From the NCBI GenBank assembly GCA_002405475.1, contig DHLX01000027.1, positions 1-8,983 on the forward strand: DNA of 8,983 nt, written 5' to 3'. The notes under the pieces were generated by a model. The model made no database searches. It saw only the letters and a program-made list of their open reading frames with translations, and was not told the origin of the DNA. Below are positions 1-5,585 of this stretch, one piece after another (positions within the stretch are counted from its first letter, which is position 1; every line of letters begins with the position of its first letter). This stretch comes from Burkholderiales bacterium UBA4657. Lineage in GTDB: Bacteria > Pseudomonadota > Gammaproteobacteria > Burkholderiales > Burkholderiaceae_E. The translations under genes and the position numbers were made by a program.

Positions 1-204
1 CCGCCCAAGCTTGCAGTAGCCGCCTTGGGGAACAGCCTCAAGGGCGCATCCAGCCGTGTGCTGCGTAAAGAAAGAACTGACATCTCCAAACGCTTCTACA
101 ACAAGGGAGTGCTGTTTGCTCCGTCCTACTTCGCATCAAGCTGCGGCGGTGCGCCGATCAGCATCATTCGCCAATACATTGAGCAGCAGGCGACGCCAAC
201 TTAA
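1..204 (+). CDS. tnpA: IS200/IS605-family transposase TnpA (Y1 HUH enzyme), C-terminal fragment
   Basis: The reading frame is open from base 1 to a TAA at 202-204 and gives 67 residues. The fragment matches the C-terminal part of IS200/IS605 TnpA, recognisable from SLKGASSRVLRKE, the LFAPSYFASSCGGAPI block and the terminal helix IIRQYIEQQ. In that family the helix carries the single catalytic tyrosine that forms the 5'-phosphotyrosine link to single-stranded DNA, here the Tyr of IRQYIEQ. The HUH metal-binding motif lies upstream of the window. The frame runs cleanly to its normal stop, so nothing suggests that the C-terminus is damaged; whether the whole gene is intact cannot be judged here. 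It is followed directly by the element's right-end hairpins. Confidence 0.9.
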   Translation, partial: PPKLAVAALGNSLKGASSRVLRKERTDISKRFYNKGVLFAPSYFASSCGGAPISIIRQYIEQQATPT

Positions 205-214
205 CGGCAGAGAA

Positions 215-262
215 GGAGTCCTGCGGACTCCGCGCTATTCATCCCCGGCCTGAACGCCGGGG
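215..262. repeat. Paired hairpins of the IS200/IS605 right end
   Basis: Two perfect hairpins lie in tandem between the tnpA stop and the end of the element: a 7-bp stem with a 3-nt loop (215-231) and a 7-bp GC-rich stem CCCCGGC/GCCGGGG (243-249 with 256-262). The second has the CCCCGGCCTGAA core seen again at 8922-8941. Such hairpins are the TnpA recognition structures in this family. Confidence 0.75.
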
Positions 263-281
263 CTTTCCGCGCTAACTGGTA

Positions 282-338
282 AATCTCGAGCACTACGACA
301 ACATCGTGGAGCAAGATTATTCGTACCACGAGTTGTGA
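282..338 (+). pseudogene. 3' remnant of a gene interrupted by the IS element
   Basis: Immediately right of the IS end, an open frame of 18 codons (NLEHYDNIVEQDYSYHEL) runs to a TGA at 336-338, one base before the ATG of the next gene at 340. In the IS direction the frame hits a stop at 273-275, inside or at the edge of the element. The close spacing to the next ATG looks like an operonic gene junction, so this is most likely the C-terminus of the gene that preceded the TIM-barrel gene and was severed by the insertion. The piece is too short to identify the protein. Confidence 0.45.
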
Positions 339-339
339 A

Positions 340-1143
340 ATGGGACCAAGTTCGCGCCCTATCAACTGCTCGATGGCGGCATTCCCCGGCATGTCGCATC
401 TCGATGCGATAAAGCTGGCGATAGCAAGGCAAGCGACGGGACAGCTGGAGGAATCGGCTTTAGGGCTGGTTTCTCTTGGCCACGTTCAGCTGGTGCCGCA
501 AAATCGGGGAGGCATTGATCAATGCCTGGCATCAGGCTTGCGTGAGGCTTACCCCCATATCCAGTTCCGACTGCATGCCAATGTTCGTGTGTCTGACCGG
601 TGGGCCATTTATGACCTCGCTGGATTTAAATTGCTGCACTCTCATTTTGTGGAAGCAGCAAAGATCCACGCGCTATTGGGTGCTACGGCCTACTCCGCGC
701 ATTCTGGTCGTCGAGACCAGGCAACATTGCCGGAGCTATTCGACTATGCACGCCGGGCTACTGACCTGTTCAACAGCCCGGTTGCGATAGAAGGACAGTA
801 TCCCACTGCCCATAACGAATACCTGATCTCTAGCTGGCAGGAATACCAGGCACTCTTCGAGTCTGGAGTGCCGTACGCACTTGACCTGTCGCATCTGAAC
901 ATTGTGGCGCAGCAGACCGGGGAAACCTGGACTACTCTGGTGCGCGAAATGCTCAGCAGTGACAGATGTCTGGAAGTGCATCTCAGTGACAACGATGGCA
1001 CTGGCGATCATCACCAGCGCCTTAACCGACAACCCTGGTGGTTTGACCTGCTGAAGGACATTCATCCTGATGCAGTGCTCTTCACCGAAGGCAATCATTT
1101 ATATCAAAGAAAAGGAAATGGCTATGGAAATAGCACAACTTAA
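340..1143 (+). CDS. TIM-barrel protein of the xylose isomerase-like / AP endonuclease family 2 superfamily
   Basis: The 267-aa product has the size and motif pattern of single-domain xylose isomerase-like TIM barrels (sugar phosphate isomerase/epimerase, AP endonuclease family 2 superfamily). Candidate metal or catalytic residues sit at the expected strand ends: LHAN (His79), YSAHSG (His121), AIEGQ (Glu151), LDLSH (Asp182, His185), EVHLSDNDG (His214), GDHHQR (His224/225) and FTEGNH (Glu250). These usually bind a divalent metal for isomerisation, epimerisation or DNA-repair chemistry; the actual substrate cannot be inferred. The ATG at 340 follows the TGA of the upstream remnant by one base, suggesting translational coupling, and no strong Shine-Dalgarno is visible. 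The 3' end overlaps the next gene by 20 nt. No signal peptide is seen, so it is presumably cytoplasmic. It may have lost its normal promoter or partner when the IS inserted upstream. Confidence 0.8.
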   Translation: MGPSSRPINCSMAAFPGMSHLDAIKLAIARQATGQLEESALGLVSLGHVQLVPQNRGGIDQCLASGLREAYPHIQFRLHANVRVSDRWAIYDLAGFKLLHSHFVEAAKIHALLGATAYSAHSGRRDQATLPELFDYARRATDLFNSPVAIEGQYPTAHNEYLISSWQEYQALFESGVPYALDLSHLNIVAQQTGETWTTLVREMLSSDRCLEVHLSDNDGTGDHHQRLNRQPWWFDLLKDIHPDAVLFTEGNHLYQRKGNGYGNSTT

Positions 1144-1840
1144 CGAGCTAAAGCCAAGGTATACAACTTCCGCAGGGAGAATTTTTACCAGAGATGCCGA
1201 AGTAGTGGAAAGAGTCGAGGCGCTGATCGGCGCTCATCGACGGCTACTGGATTCCAGTTATTTGGGGGCATTTCTGGCCGATACTTTCATCGACTATCCC
1301 AAACTAGAGCGTCTGTCTCTAACTATCAGCGTCAGCGATGAGTATGACGATAACGGCGGCACGTACAAAAGAGCGCACGTTCACTCAGTAGAAATCAACG
1401 GGGTTGATGAGGATGATGTTGAGGCAGCGGATTTTGATGGGCTAGGTAGCGATAAATTTAATGACGACGCCATGTGTTTGTATGAGGGTTACCGGGAGTC
1501 TATCGAATATGCGGATTTGGTCATTAATGTCTGTCGAGACCAGGTTCAGCACTTGCTGAAAGACATTTCGTATGTTCTCTATTCTGCAAATGAGGCCGCT
1601 TTACAAAGCGGCGCCGGATTCTGGTCGAACGAGTTCGGTTGGACTATAGAAGAGGAAGCCACCCGTTTTAGTCGTCTGGAAACGGAAACAGTGAATTTTC
1701 CGATATCTACCGGCGCTGATGCGGTATGGAAAAAAATCGATAACAGCCATATCGAAATAGATGGATGGGAAGCCTTTGGCGCATTTTTCCCGGAAAGGAA
1801 GGCGGAAATTGAAGCCCGACGTTTGCAAGCCCGACTTTGA
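1124..1840 (+). CDS. Hypothetical acidic protein
   Basis: I do not recognise this 238-aa protein. It is strongly acidic in the middle (DEYDDNGG, NGVDEDDVEAADFDG) with a more basic C-terminal helix (AFFPERKAEIEARRLQARL). There is no signal peptide, membrane segment or obvious catalytic motif. I choose the ATG at 1124 because AAGGA at 1112-1116 is correctly spaced from it; an ATG at 1118 is too close to that site, and the longer open frame from 1070 would lie deep inside the TIM-barrel gene. It overlaps the preceding gene by 20 nt and the following gene by about 32 nt, so all three are probably translated from one message. A role linked to the TIM-barrel enzyme or the ART-like protein is only inference. 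Confidence 0.75.
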   Translation: MEIAQLNELKPRYTTSAGRIFTRDAEVVERVEALIGAHRRLLDSSYLGAFLADTFIDYPKLERLSLTISVSDEYDDNGGTYKRAHVHSVEINGVDEDDVEAADFDGLGSDKFNDDAMCLYEGYRESIEYADLVINVCRDQVQHLLKDISYVLYSANEAALQSGAGFWSNEFGWTIEEEATRFSRLETETVNFPISTGADAVWKKIDNSHIEIDGWEAFGAFFPERKAEIEARRLQARL

Positions 1841-2576
1841 GTTTTGCCGTGAAGGGGAAGGCCGCTATCAAGTCTTTCTGGTATCCCCCAGGATGCGTTT
1901 GGGACTGGTACTCGGCAAACCGGGGAGCTGGTTGGCCGAAGACCCTGCTGGAAATGCAATCACTCGGTACAACACCAGAAAAGATGCAGCGAAGGCGTTG
2001 CTTAAATCAGTGCTTTCGCGAGAAAACCTCCGGCCATACCGCGTCAGTCTCAAAGAAGAGCCCGGCGATAAATTCACAATGCATTTTGACTGCTGGGCCG
2101 AAGATGCCGATCATGCAGCTGAACAGGCGCTCGACGCTTATCCGACGGCTGAGATCGGTCACGAAATGGTTATGAATCTAAGCACCCCACCGAGCACTCT
2201 GTATCACGGGACTAGTGCTGAGTTCTCGACGTTCCGAGTGCCCCCGAGTGGGGTGCACGTGGGATCGTTCGATCAGGCTGTGCATGCTGCCACTATGAAG
2301 CTCGCTCGCATGGCACCTGGTAAATTCGCAAGTCTTGAGCCAGACGCTAGCGGGTGGCCTGGAACTATCCTGATGGTCTCTCTGAAGGTCAAGCAGATCA
2401 AAGACGTGGATGACGCAAAGACTGCGAGCGCCTGGGCTCGAGCCATTAAGACAGCGAGGGCGCAAGGCTTTGACTGCTTGCGCTATATCAACGCTTTTGA
2501 GGGTCGAGAGCCTGCCCCTTCCTACGTGGTGTTTGACCAAGGCAGCATCGAAATTACCGGGTGTGCGAATCGCTAG
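1809..2576 (+). CDS. Multidomain protein with C-terminal ADP-ribosyltransferase-like domain (polyvalent-protein type)
   Basis: From the proposed start the protein has 255 residues in three parts. Residues ~10-68 form a compact beta-rich domain (GRYQVFLVSPRMRLG to NTRKDAAKALL). Residues ~75-115 contain the FDCWAEDADHAAEQALDAYP pattern found in small plasmid and phage proteins. Residues ~130-250 resemble the ART-like fold in phage and plasmid polyvalent proteins: LYHGT at 131-135, a Gly-rich GVHVGS strand followed by a helix, and a late SYVVFDQ strand at 238-244. Such domains are thought to modify host or defence targets using NAD+, but the catalytic set cannot be confirmed here. I choose TTG 1809 because AAGGAAGG lies just upstream at proper spacing; the ATG at 1761 has no ribosome site and would overlap the previous gene by 80 nt. 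Confidence 0.65.
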   Translation: MKPDVCKPDFEFCREGEGRYQVFLVSPRMRLGLVLGKPGSWLAEDPAGNAITRYNTRKDAAKALLKSVLSRENLRPYRVSLKEEPGDKFTMHFDCWAEDADHAAEQALDAYPTAEIGHEMVMNLSTPPSTLYHGTSAEFSTFRVPPSGVHVGSFDQAVHAATMKLARMAPGKFASLEPDASGWPGTILMVSLKVKQIKDVDDAKTASAWARAIKTARAQGFDCLRYINAFEGREPAPSYVVFDQGSIEITGCANR

Positions 2577-2623
2577 TGCCGGATACGAGTAAAAAAAGAA
2601 AAAAGACGCCATCAGTTAAGAAG

Positions 2624-2675
2624 CCCCCCCGACTTGGCCATTGGCTGAGTCGGGGATTTATCAGCACGGGGCTGA
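2624..2675 (+). promoter_or_regulatory. Two tandem hairpins in the leader of the 2706 gene
   Basis: The 129-nt gap between 2576 and 2706 holds a strong hairpin: CCCCGACT at 2627-2634 pairs with AGTCGGGG at 2648-2655, continuing through two G-T wobbles and GCC/GGC around an ATT loop (about 13 bp). A second, perfect 5-bp hairpin, TCAGC/GCTGA, follows at 2661-2675. Neither is followed by a run of T, so a simple intrinsic terminator is unlikely; a weak terminator, mRNA-stabilising element or regulatory leader is possible. The A-rich stretch at 2591-2604 lies just upstream. Confidence 0.5.
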
Positions 2676-2705
2676 GGGGCGTTTTCTCGAAACGAAAGGA
2701 AAAAA

Positions 2706-3068
2706 ATGGAAATCAAAACATACCAATTCAATTTGTACGATGCACAAGACGGTTCGCTAGTGATGGGAACTGAAGTGGACGAGATACCGGAGCCTAAAAT
2801 AGATGCAGAATTTTGGCAGCGCTTTCTACGGGGAGACTGTGCCATGATTTTTATGGGCGAAAAAACTGAAGAAATAGATGATGAGCTCTCAAGCGGGCCT
2901 ACATCAATAGACAACCTGATTTTGTCTGTCCCCCTGCGAATTGAACTCTCCAAATATGTTTCGGACTACATCAATGAGGAAATTCTCCGGGGCAAACGCG
3001 ACATTGACGCGGCTATGGTTGAGAACGCGATCGAAGCCTTTATTGGGGGCGCAAATGTCAATATTTAG
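2706..3068 (+). CDS. Hypothetical protein preceding the methyltransferase
   Basis: I do not recognise this 120-aa protein. It is acidic, has no membrane segment or signal peptide, and contains a motif-like stretch EIPEPKIDAEFWQRFLRGD near residues 24-42 and a helical C-terminus (VENAIEAFIGGANVNI). The start is well supported by AAGGA at 2696-2700 ahead of the ATG. Its last 14 bases overlap the start of the methyltransferase gene, so the two are almost certainly co-translated. That pairing could mean a small accessory or regulatory partner of the enzyme, but nothing in the sequence shows this directly. Confidence 0.75.
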   Translation: MEIKTYQFNLYDAQDGSLVMGTEVDEIPEPKIDAEFWQRFLRGDCAMIFMGEKTEEIDDELSSGPTSIDNLILSVPLRIELSKYVSDYINEEILRGKRDIDAAMVENAIEAFIGGANVNI

Positions 3069-3957
3069 TTATCCTGATCGCGGTCCATGGGGTCGTTCAT
3101 CCTGGCGCGGAAATTGCACCGGCCACATTTATAAGGAGCTGCTAACACGCCTGCAGCCCAGATTTTTTGTGGACCCTATGATGGGATCGGGAACCTCGAT
3201 AGAGGTTGCCAAGGATCTTGGTATAGAAGCAGTAGGGCTGGATTTGCACCAGGGCTTCAATGTTTTGAGGGACTCTATTGTTAGAGCCGTTGGCAAGCAT
3301 GCCGACTTAGTGCTATCTCACCCGCCTTATGGCGGAATGGTTTTATATAGTGGTCACGTATGGGGATCAGAACCTCATCCCGACGATCTTTCGCACTGCA
3401 TGGATGATGATGATTTTCACACTAAGCTACAGATCGCGCTATTTAATCAGCGCGGAGCTACAGCGGGTGGCGGCTACTACGGAACAATTATTAGTGATTG
3501 GCGCCGAAACGGCCAATATTCAAGCTATCAGGCAGAATGTATCGCACGAATGCCTCAAGACGAGTTGGCGGCAGTACTCATCAAAGCCCAGCATAACTGC
3601 ATGTCCGACAATAAGCGGTACGGAAAAATGAAACTCCCTTTAATACTCCACGAATATGTTATCTTGTGGCAAAAACCCAAAAGCATACAAAGCAGATTGA
3701 GTCTTCTGCGATCGGTAGCCAAGCAACAACAAGCTAGACTGACAGGCGCTTGGATAAGTATTGTTCGGAGTGTCATGTCAGAACTGGGAAACAGGGCATC
3801 GCTTGAAGACCTGTACCATGCGGTCGAAAAAAATGCTGATCCAGAAAAATTGAAGCGAAATATCAACTGGCGAGCAAAAGTTCGTCAGGTTCTGAATCAA
3901 AACAGACAATGGTTTGAACCTGTCACCCGTGGTGTCTGGGAGCTGGCTGCAGACTGA
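3055..3957 (+). CDS. Orphan DNA methyltransferase with C-terminal winged-helix-like domain
   Basis: The 300-aa product is an amino-methyltransferase (adenine-N6 or cytosine-N4). A motif X-like segment (WRGNCTGHIYKELL, ~17-30) is followed by the SAM-binding motif I (VDPMMGSGTS, ~39-48), an acidic residue after the next strand (GLDLH, ~61-65), and the catalytic motif IV as SHPPY (88-92). The SxPPY form recalls N4-cytosine enzymes, but His in second position is unusual and base specificity cannot be called. The last ~55 residues (LEDLYHAVEKN to RGVWELA) look like a small winged-helix DNA-binding domain. I choose ATG 3055, preceded by GGGGG at 3045-3049, because residues from an upstream start at 2941 would just be an alternate frame of the previous gene. 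No restriction endonuclease is nearby, so it is probably a self-protection or regulatory enzyme. Confidence 0.85.
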   Translation: MSIFSYPDRGPWGRSSWRGNCTGHIYKELLTRLQPRFFVDPMMGSGTSIEVAKDLGIEAVGLDLHQGFNVLRDSIVRAVGKHADLVLSHPPYGGMVLYSGHVWGSEPHPDDLSHCMDDDDFHTKLQIALFNQRGATAGGGYYGTIISDWRRNGQYSSYQAECIARMPQDELAAVLIKAQHNCMSDNKRYGKMKLPLILHEYVILWQKPKSIQSRLSLLRSVAKQQQARLTGAWISIVRSVMSELGNRASLEDLYHAVEKNADPEKLKRNINWRAKVRQVLNQNRQWFEPVTRGVWELAAD

Positions 3958-3990
3958 GACTGGCGCATAAACCTGAGGAAATCGATTATC

Positions 3991-4030
3991 AAACCCGGCC
4001 GACTGTAAAAGTCTTAAGCCGGGTTTTTTT
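3991..4030 (+). terminator. Intrinsic terminator of the methyltransferase operon
   Basis: AAACCCGGC (3991-3999) pairs with GCCGGGTTT (4018-4026), with an inner GACT/AGTC pairing in the loop region, and is followed by an unbroken T run to 4030. It lies 33 nt after the methyltransferase stop codon. On the minus strand only three T follow the stem, so it would be weaker for the converging recombinase gene. Confidence 0.88.
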
Positions 4031-4060
4031 CTTGGCCAACCGGACAGCTGTACGCCCAGG

Positions 4061-5092
4061 TTAAATAACATCAACCGGCTTTTGCAACACCCGTGAATAC
4101 TTGATCATTGAATCTGGATCCTGAAACCCCAACCATCGTTGAACGTCATCGACTTTCTTACCATCGGCCAGCTGACGTAGGGCAAAGGTGTGGCGCAGTT
4201 TATTGGCCGCACTTCCTTTATGAATAAAACCAGCATCGGACATGACAGACTCAAAAGCCATTACTAGAGCGCGCTTACTCCACTGTTTACCACTGAGCGT
4301 GGATGGTAATAGCCAATCTCCGGGGATTTTAAGAAACGATCGTCCTTTAAGCCAAAGCGCCAGGACTCTGCCAGCCCAACCGGCCAGCGGGCTTTGGCGT
4401 TGAGGGCAATTGCCCGACGCAGGGATAGTCAAGCGCCAGGGGATACCGGTCACTTTTCCCTCCTCGATCGTTACATCATCAAGTTTCAGACTTCTAATCT
4501 CCCCCGGTTTCACACCCCCCCCTAGACATAACGCTACTGCTGCGCGGTTGCGAAGCTCCATCCAGGCCATCGCGGGGTTTTCAGCGGCCTCAATCGACTT
4601 GAGGGTCAATGAGGAAAGAAAGTTGATCAGGCGTCGGGATTCGGCGGCGGTCAGAAACTCTGGTAATGGTTCCTCTATGTCTGTCAGGGCGAACTTGATC
4701 TCTGGACGGTTAAGGAGGGATTCCGCTGAAGTGTTGGCGCTTCGATGCGTGCGCTGTGCTTCAAACCGAAAAAGCCACCGGAATAATTGCAGTGTCCGGC
4801 GGATGTGCGCCGGGGACAAGGCTTCATGATGGGCGCGCAAAGACAAGTAATGATGCAGGGCGTCTTCGTCGACCTGGTCGAGCTCCATGCCGCGCTCAGC
4901 GCAATACCGTGCAAAAGAACACCAGACCGACCGATAGACGGCTTCTGTTCCTGGACGCCAGGGGCGTCGGCTGCGGTAGGTGGAACCGACCTCGATACGG
5001 CGTTGAACGTACTCGTCAAATAGCCTACACAGAGAGGCCTCAATCTGAACGCTAGTCAGTGCCGAGTCGGCGAAAAGGGGGAGGGTGCGCAT
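4061..5092 (-). CDS. Tyrosine recombinase / site-specific integrase with divergent active site
   Basis: The 343-aa protein has the two-domain layout of tyrosine recombinases: an N-terminal helical core-binding domain (~15-125) and a C-terminal catalytic domain (~145-335). The nucleophile region is conserved: LGFQDPDSMIKYSRV with Tyr332, and NKLRHTF with Arg300 and His301. Three usual positions differ: the box I Arg of the GLRxGE motif is Lys195 (GGGVKPGEI), the box II His is Asn297, and the LGH His is Phe323. It may therefore be a divergent but functional subfamily or one needing a partner. It is transcribed toward the converging methyltransferase terminator. A short G8 tract encodes the glycines just before Lys195. 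Its 5' flank carries an unusual inverted-repeat structure (5189-5310). It does not look like an integron integrase. Confidence 0.85.
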   Translation of the reverse strand: MRTLPLFADSALTSVQIEASLCRLFDEYVQRRIEVGSTYRSRRPWRPGTEAVYRSVWCSFARYCAERGMELDQVDEDALHHYLSLRAHHEALSPAHIRRTLQLFRWLFRFEAQRTHRSANTSAESLLNRPEIKFALTDIEEPLPEFLTAAESRRLINFLSSLTLKSIEAAENPAMAWMELRNRAAVALCLGGGVKPGEIRSLKLDDVTIEEGKVTGIPWRLTIPASGNCPQRQSPLAGWAGRVLALWLKGRSFLKIPGDWLLPSTLSGKQWSKRALVMAFESVMSDAGFIHKGSAANKLRHTFALRQLADGKKVDDVQRWLGFQDPDSMIKYSRVLQKPVDVI

Positions 5093-5188
5093 AGGGTTGT
5101 TTCTTCGAGTTCAATCGTTGAAAGCTTAGCAAGCGACGTGATAAATGCAAGCACATAGCCTAACATCACACCGAGCACGGCTTAACCC

Positions 5189-5310
5189 AAAATGCGCTAA
5201 CTCCGCAAGCCGTTAGCACTACCAAACCTTATCCCCGACGCCTACGGCGCGGGGAAAGCGGCGAGCAATAAATAGGGGGGGTATAACTGCCTGCGAAGTT
5301 AACGCATTTT
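5189..5310. repeat. 122-bp structure with 27-bp imperfect terminal inverted repeats around a hairpin
   Basis: Bases 5189-5215 and the reverse complement of 5284-5310 match at 23 of 27 positions, starting with AAAATGCG on both sides. Each repeat also contains an internal inverted pair with a 10-nt spacer: GCTAAC/GTTAGC (5196-5201, 5212-5217) and TAAC/GTTA (5284-5287, 5298-5301). Between the repeats lies a GC-rich hairpin at 5233-5254. No obvious target duplication flanks the structure. It could be a small non-autonomous transposable element, or a pair of core-type sites for the adjacent recombinase, whose start codon is about 100 bp away. Confidence 0.6.
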
Positions 5311-5585
5311 AAAAGAGCTGACAGATTCAGGGGAGGAAAACAACTTGCGGCCTGGCATTTATGCCAATAGAATGAGGTCTGATTTAGTGCGCAAGTGAGC
5401 GCATCGTCCCAATCTCGATCAACGATCGGGTTCTCTTGCTGCGGCATTTCTTGCCCAGACTTCTTCTTAACTTTTTTTTGGCGCTTCGACCCACGGTGTG
5501 TTTCGGGTGCCGCAGCGACTAACTTGACCGACCGAGAAATTTGTGGCTGACCTCGACCAGTAGTGTGTTTGGTCTGGTCGGCCAT
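5229..5585 (-). CDS. Doubtful small basic protein, C-terminus formed by the inverted-repeat structure
   Basis: An open frame of 118 codons starts at an ATG at 5585 with a GGAAA-type ribosome site upstream on the minus strand. The first ~85 residues read like a plausible small protein with a basic middle (GSKRQKKVKKKSG) followed by an acidic stretch (ENPIVDRDWDDAL). From about residue 93 the frame runs into the inverted-repeat structure and ends in an Arg-rich tail (SPRRRRRG) translated from the hairpin, which is unlikely to be a native C-terminus. I do not recognise the protein. It may be a gene cut by insertion of the 122-bp structure, or not a gene at all; its start overlaps the start of the divergent toxin-like gene. 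Confidence 0.3.
   Translation of the reverse strand: MADQTKHTTGRGQPQISRSVKLVAAAPETHRGSKRQKKVKKKSGQEMPQQENPIVDRDWDDALTCALNQTSFYWHKCQAASCFPPLNLSALLKCVNFAGSYTPPIYCSPLSPRRRRRG
5233..5254. repeat. GC-rich hairpin resembling an IS200/IS605-type end
   Basis: CCCCG (5233-5237) and CGCC (5239-5242) pair with GGCG (5246-5249) and CGGGG (5250-5254), leaving one bulged A and a TAC loop. The CCTACGGCGC string is shared with 8945-8954, next to the second IS200-type end. There is no transposase gene attached, so this may be a relic or a small palindrome-associated mobile element. Confidence 0.45.

Larger units (their letters stand above)
1..275 (+). mobile_element. IS200/IS605-family insertion sequence, right part (left part outside the window)
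   Basis: This is the right-hand portion of an IS200/IS605 element: the C-terminal third of TnpA followed by palindromic right-end DNA. Two hairpins follow the transposase stop codon: GGAGTCC/GGACTCC at 215-231 with a 3-nt loop, and CCCCGGC/GCCGGGG at 243-262. Elements of this family lack terminal inverted repeats and target duplications and instead carry subterminal hairpins recognised by TnpA. The exact right boundary cannot be fixed from sequence alone; coding remnant of another gene resumes by about 282, so the end lies near 265-281. Confidence 0.85.

Noticed and set aside
56..253. Alternate-frame ORF over the tnpA fragment
   Set aside because: The frame from base 1 gives a clear TnpA match, so this is a shadow.
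736..1098. Minus-strand open frame of 120 codons
   Set aside because: It is antisense to the conserved metal-binding half of the TIM-barrel gene and has no support of its own.
1761..1808. Upstream ATG for the ART-like protein
   Set aside because: No ribosome site precedes it, it would overlap the previous gene by 80 nt, and the extra residues look like an out-of-frame reading of that gene.
2178..2612. Minus-strand open frame of 144 codons
   Set aside because: It lies opposite the ART-like coding region, has no recognisable domain and is best explained as a shadow of the plus-strand gene.
2624..2655. Intrinsic terminator for the 340-2576 operon
   Set aside because: The stem is strong but is followed by ATTTATC and not a T run, so it is listed as a leader structure.
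3055..5092. Restriction-modification system
   Set aside because: Only a methyltransferase is present; neither neighbour resembles an endonuclease or specificity subunit.
5178..5310. Integron attC site (CGGCTTAAC, GCTAAC/GTTAGC and TAAC/GTTAAC strings)
   Set aside because: The arms do not fit the RYYYAAC/GTTRRRY core and spacing rules, and the adjacent recombinase lacks the features of an integron integrase.
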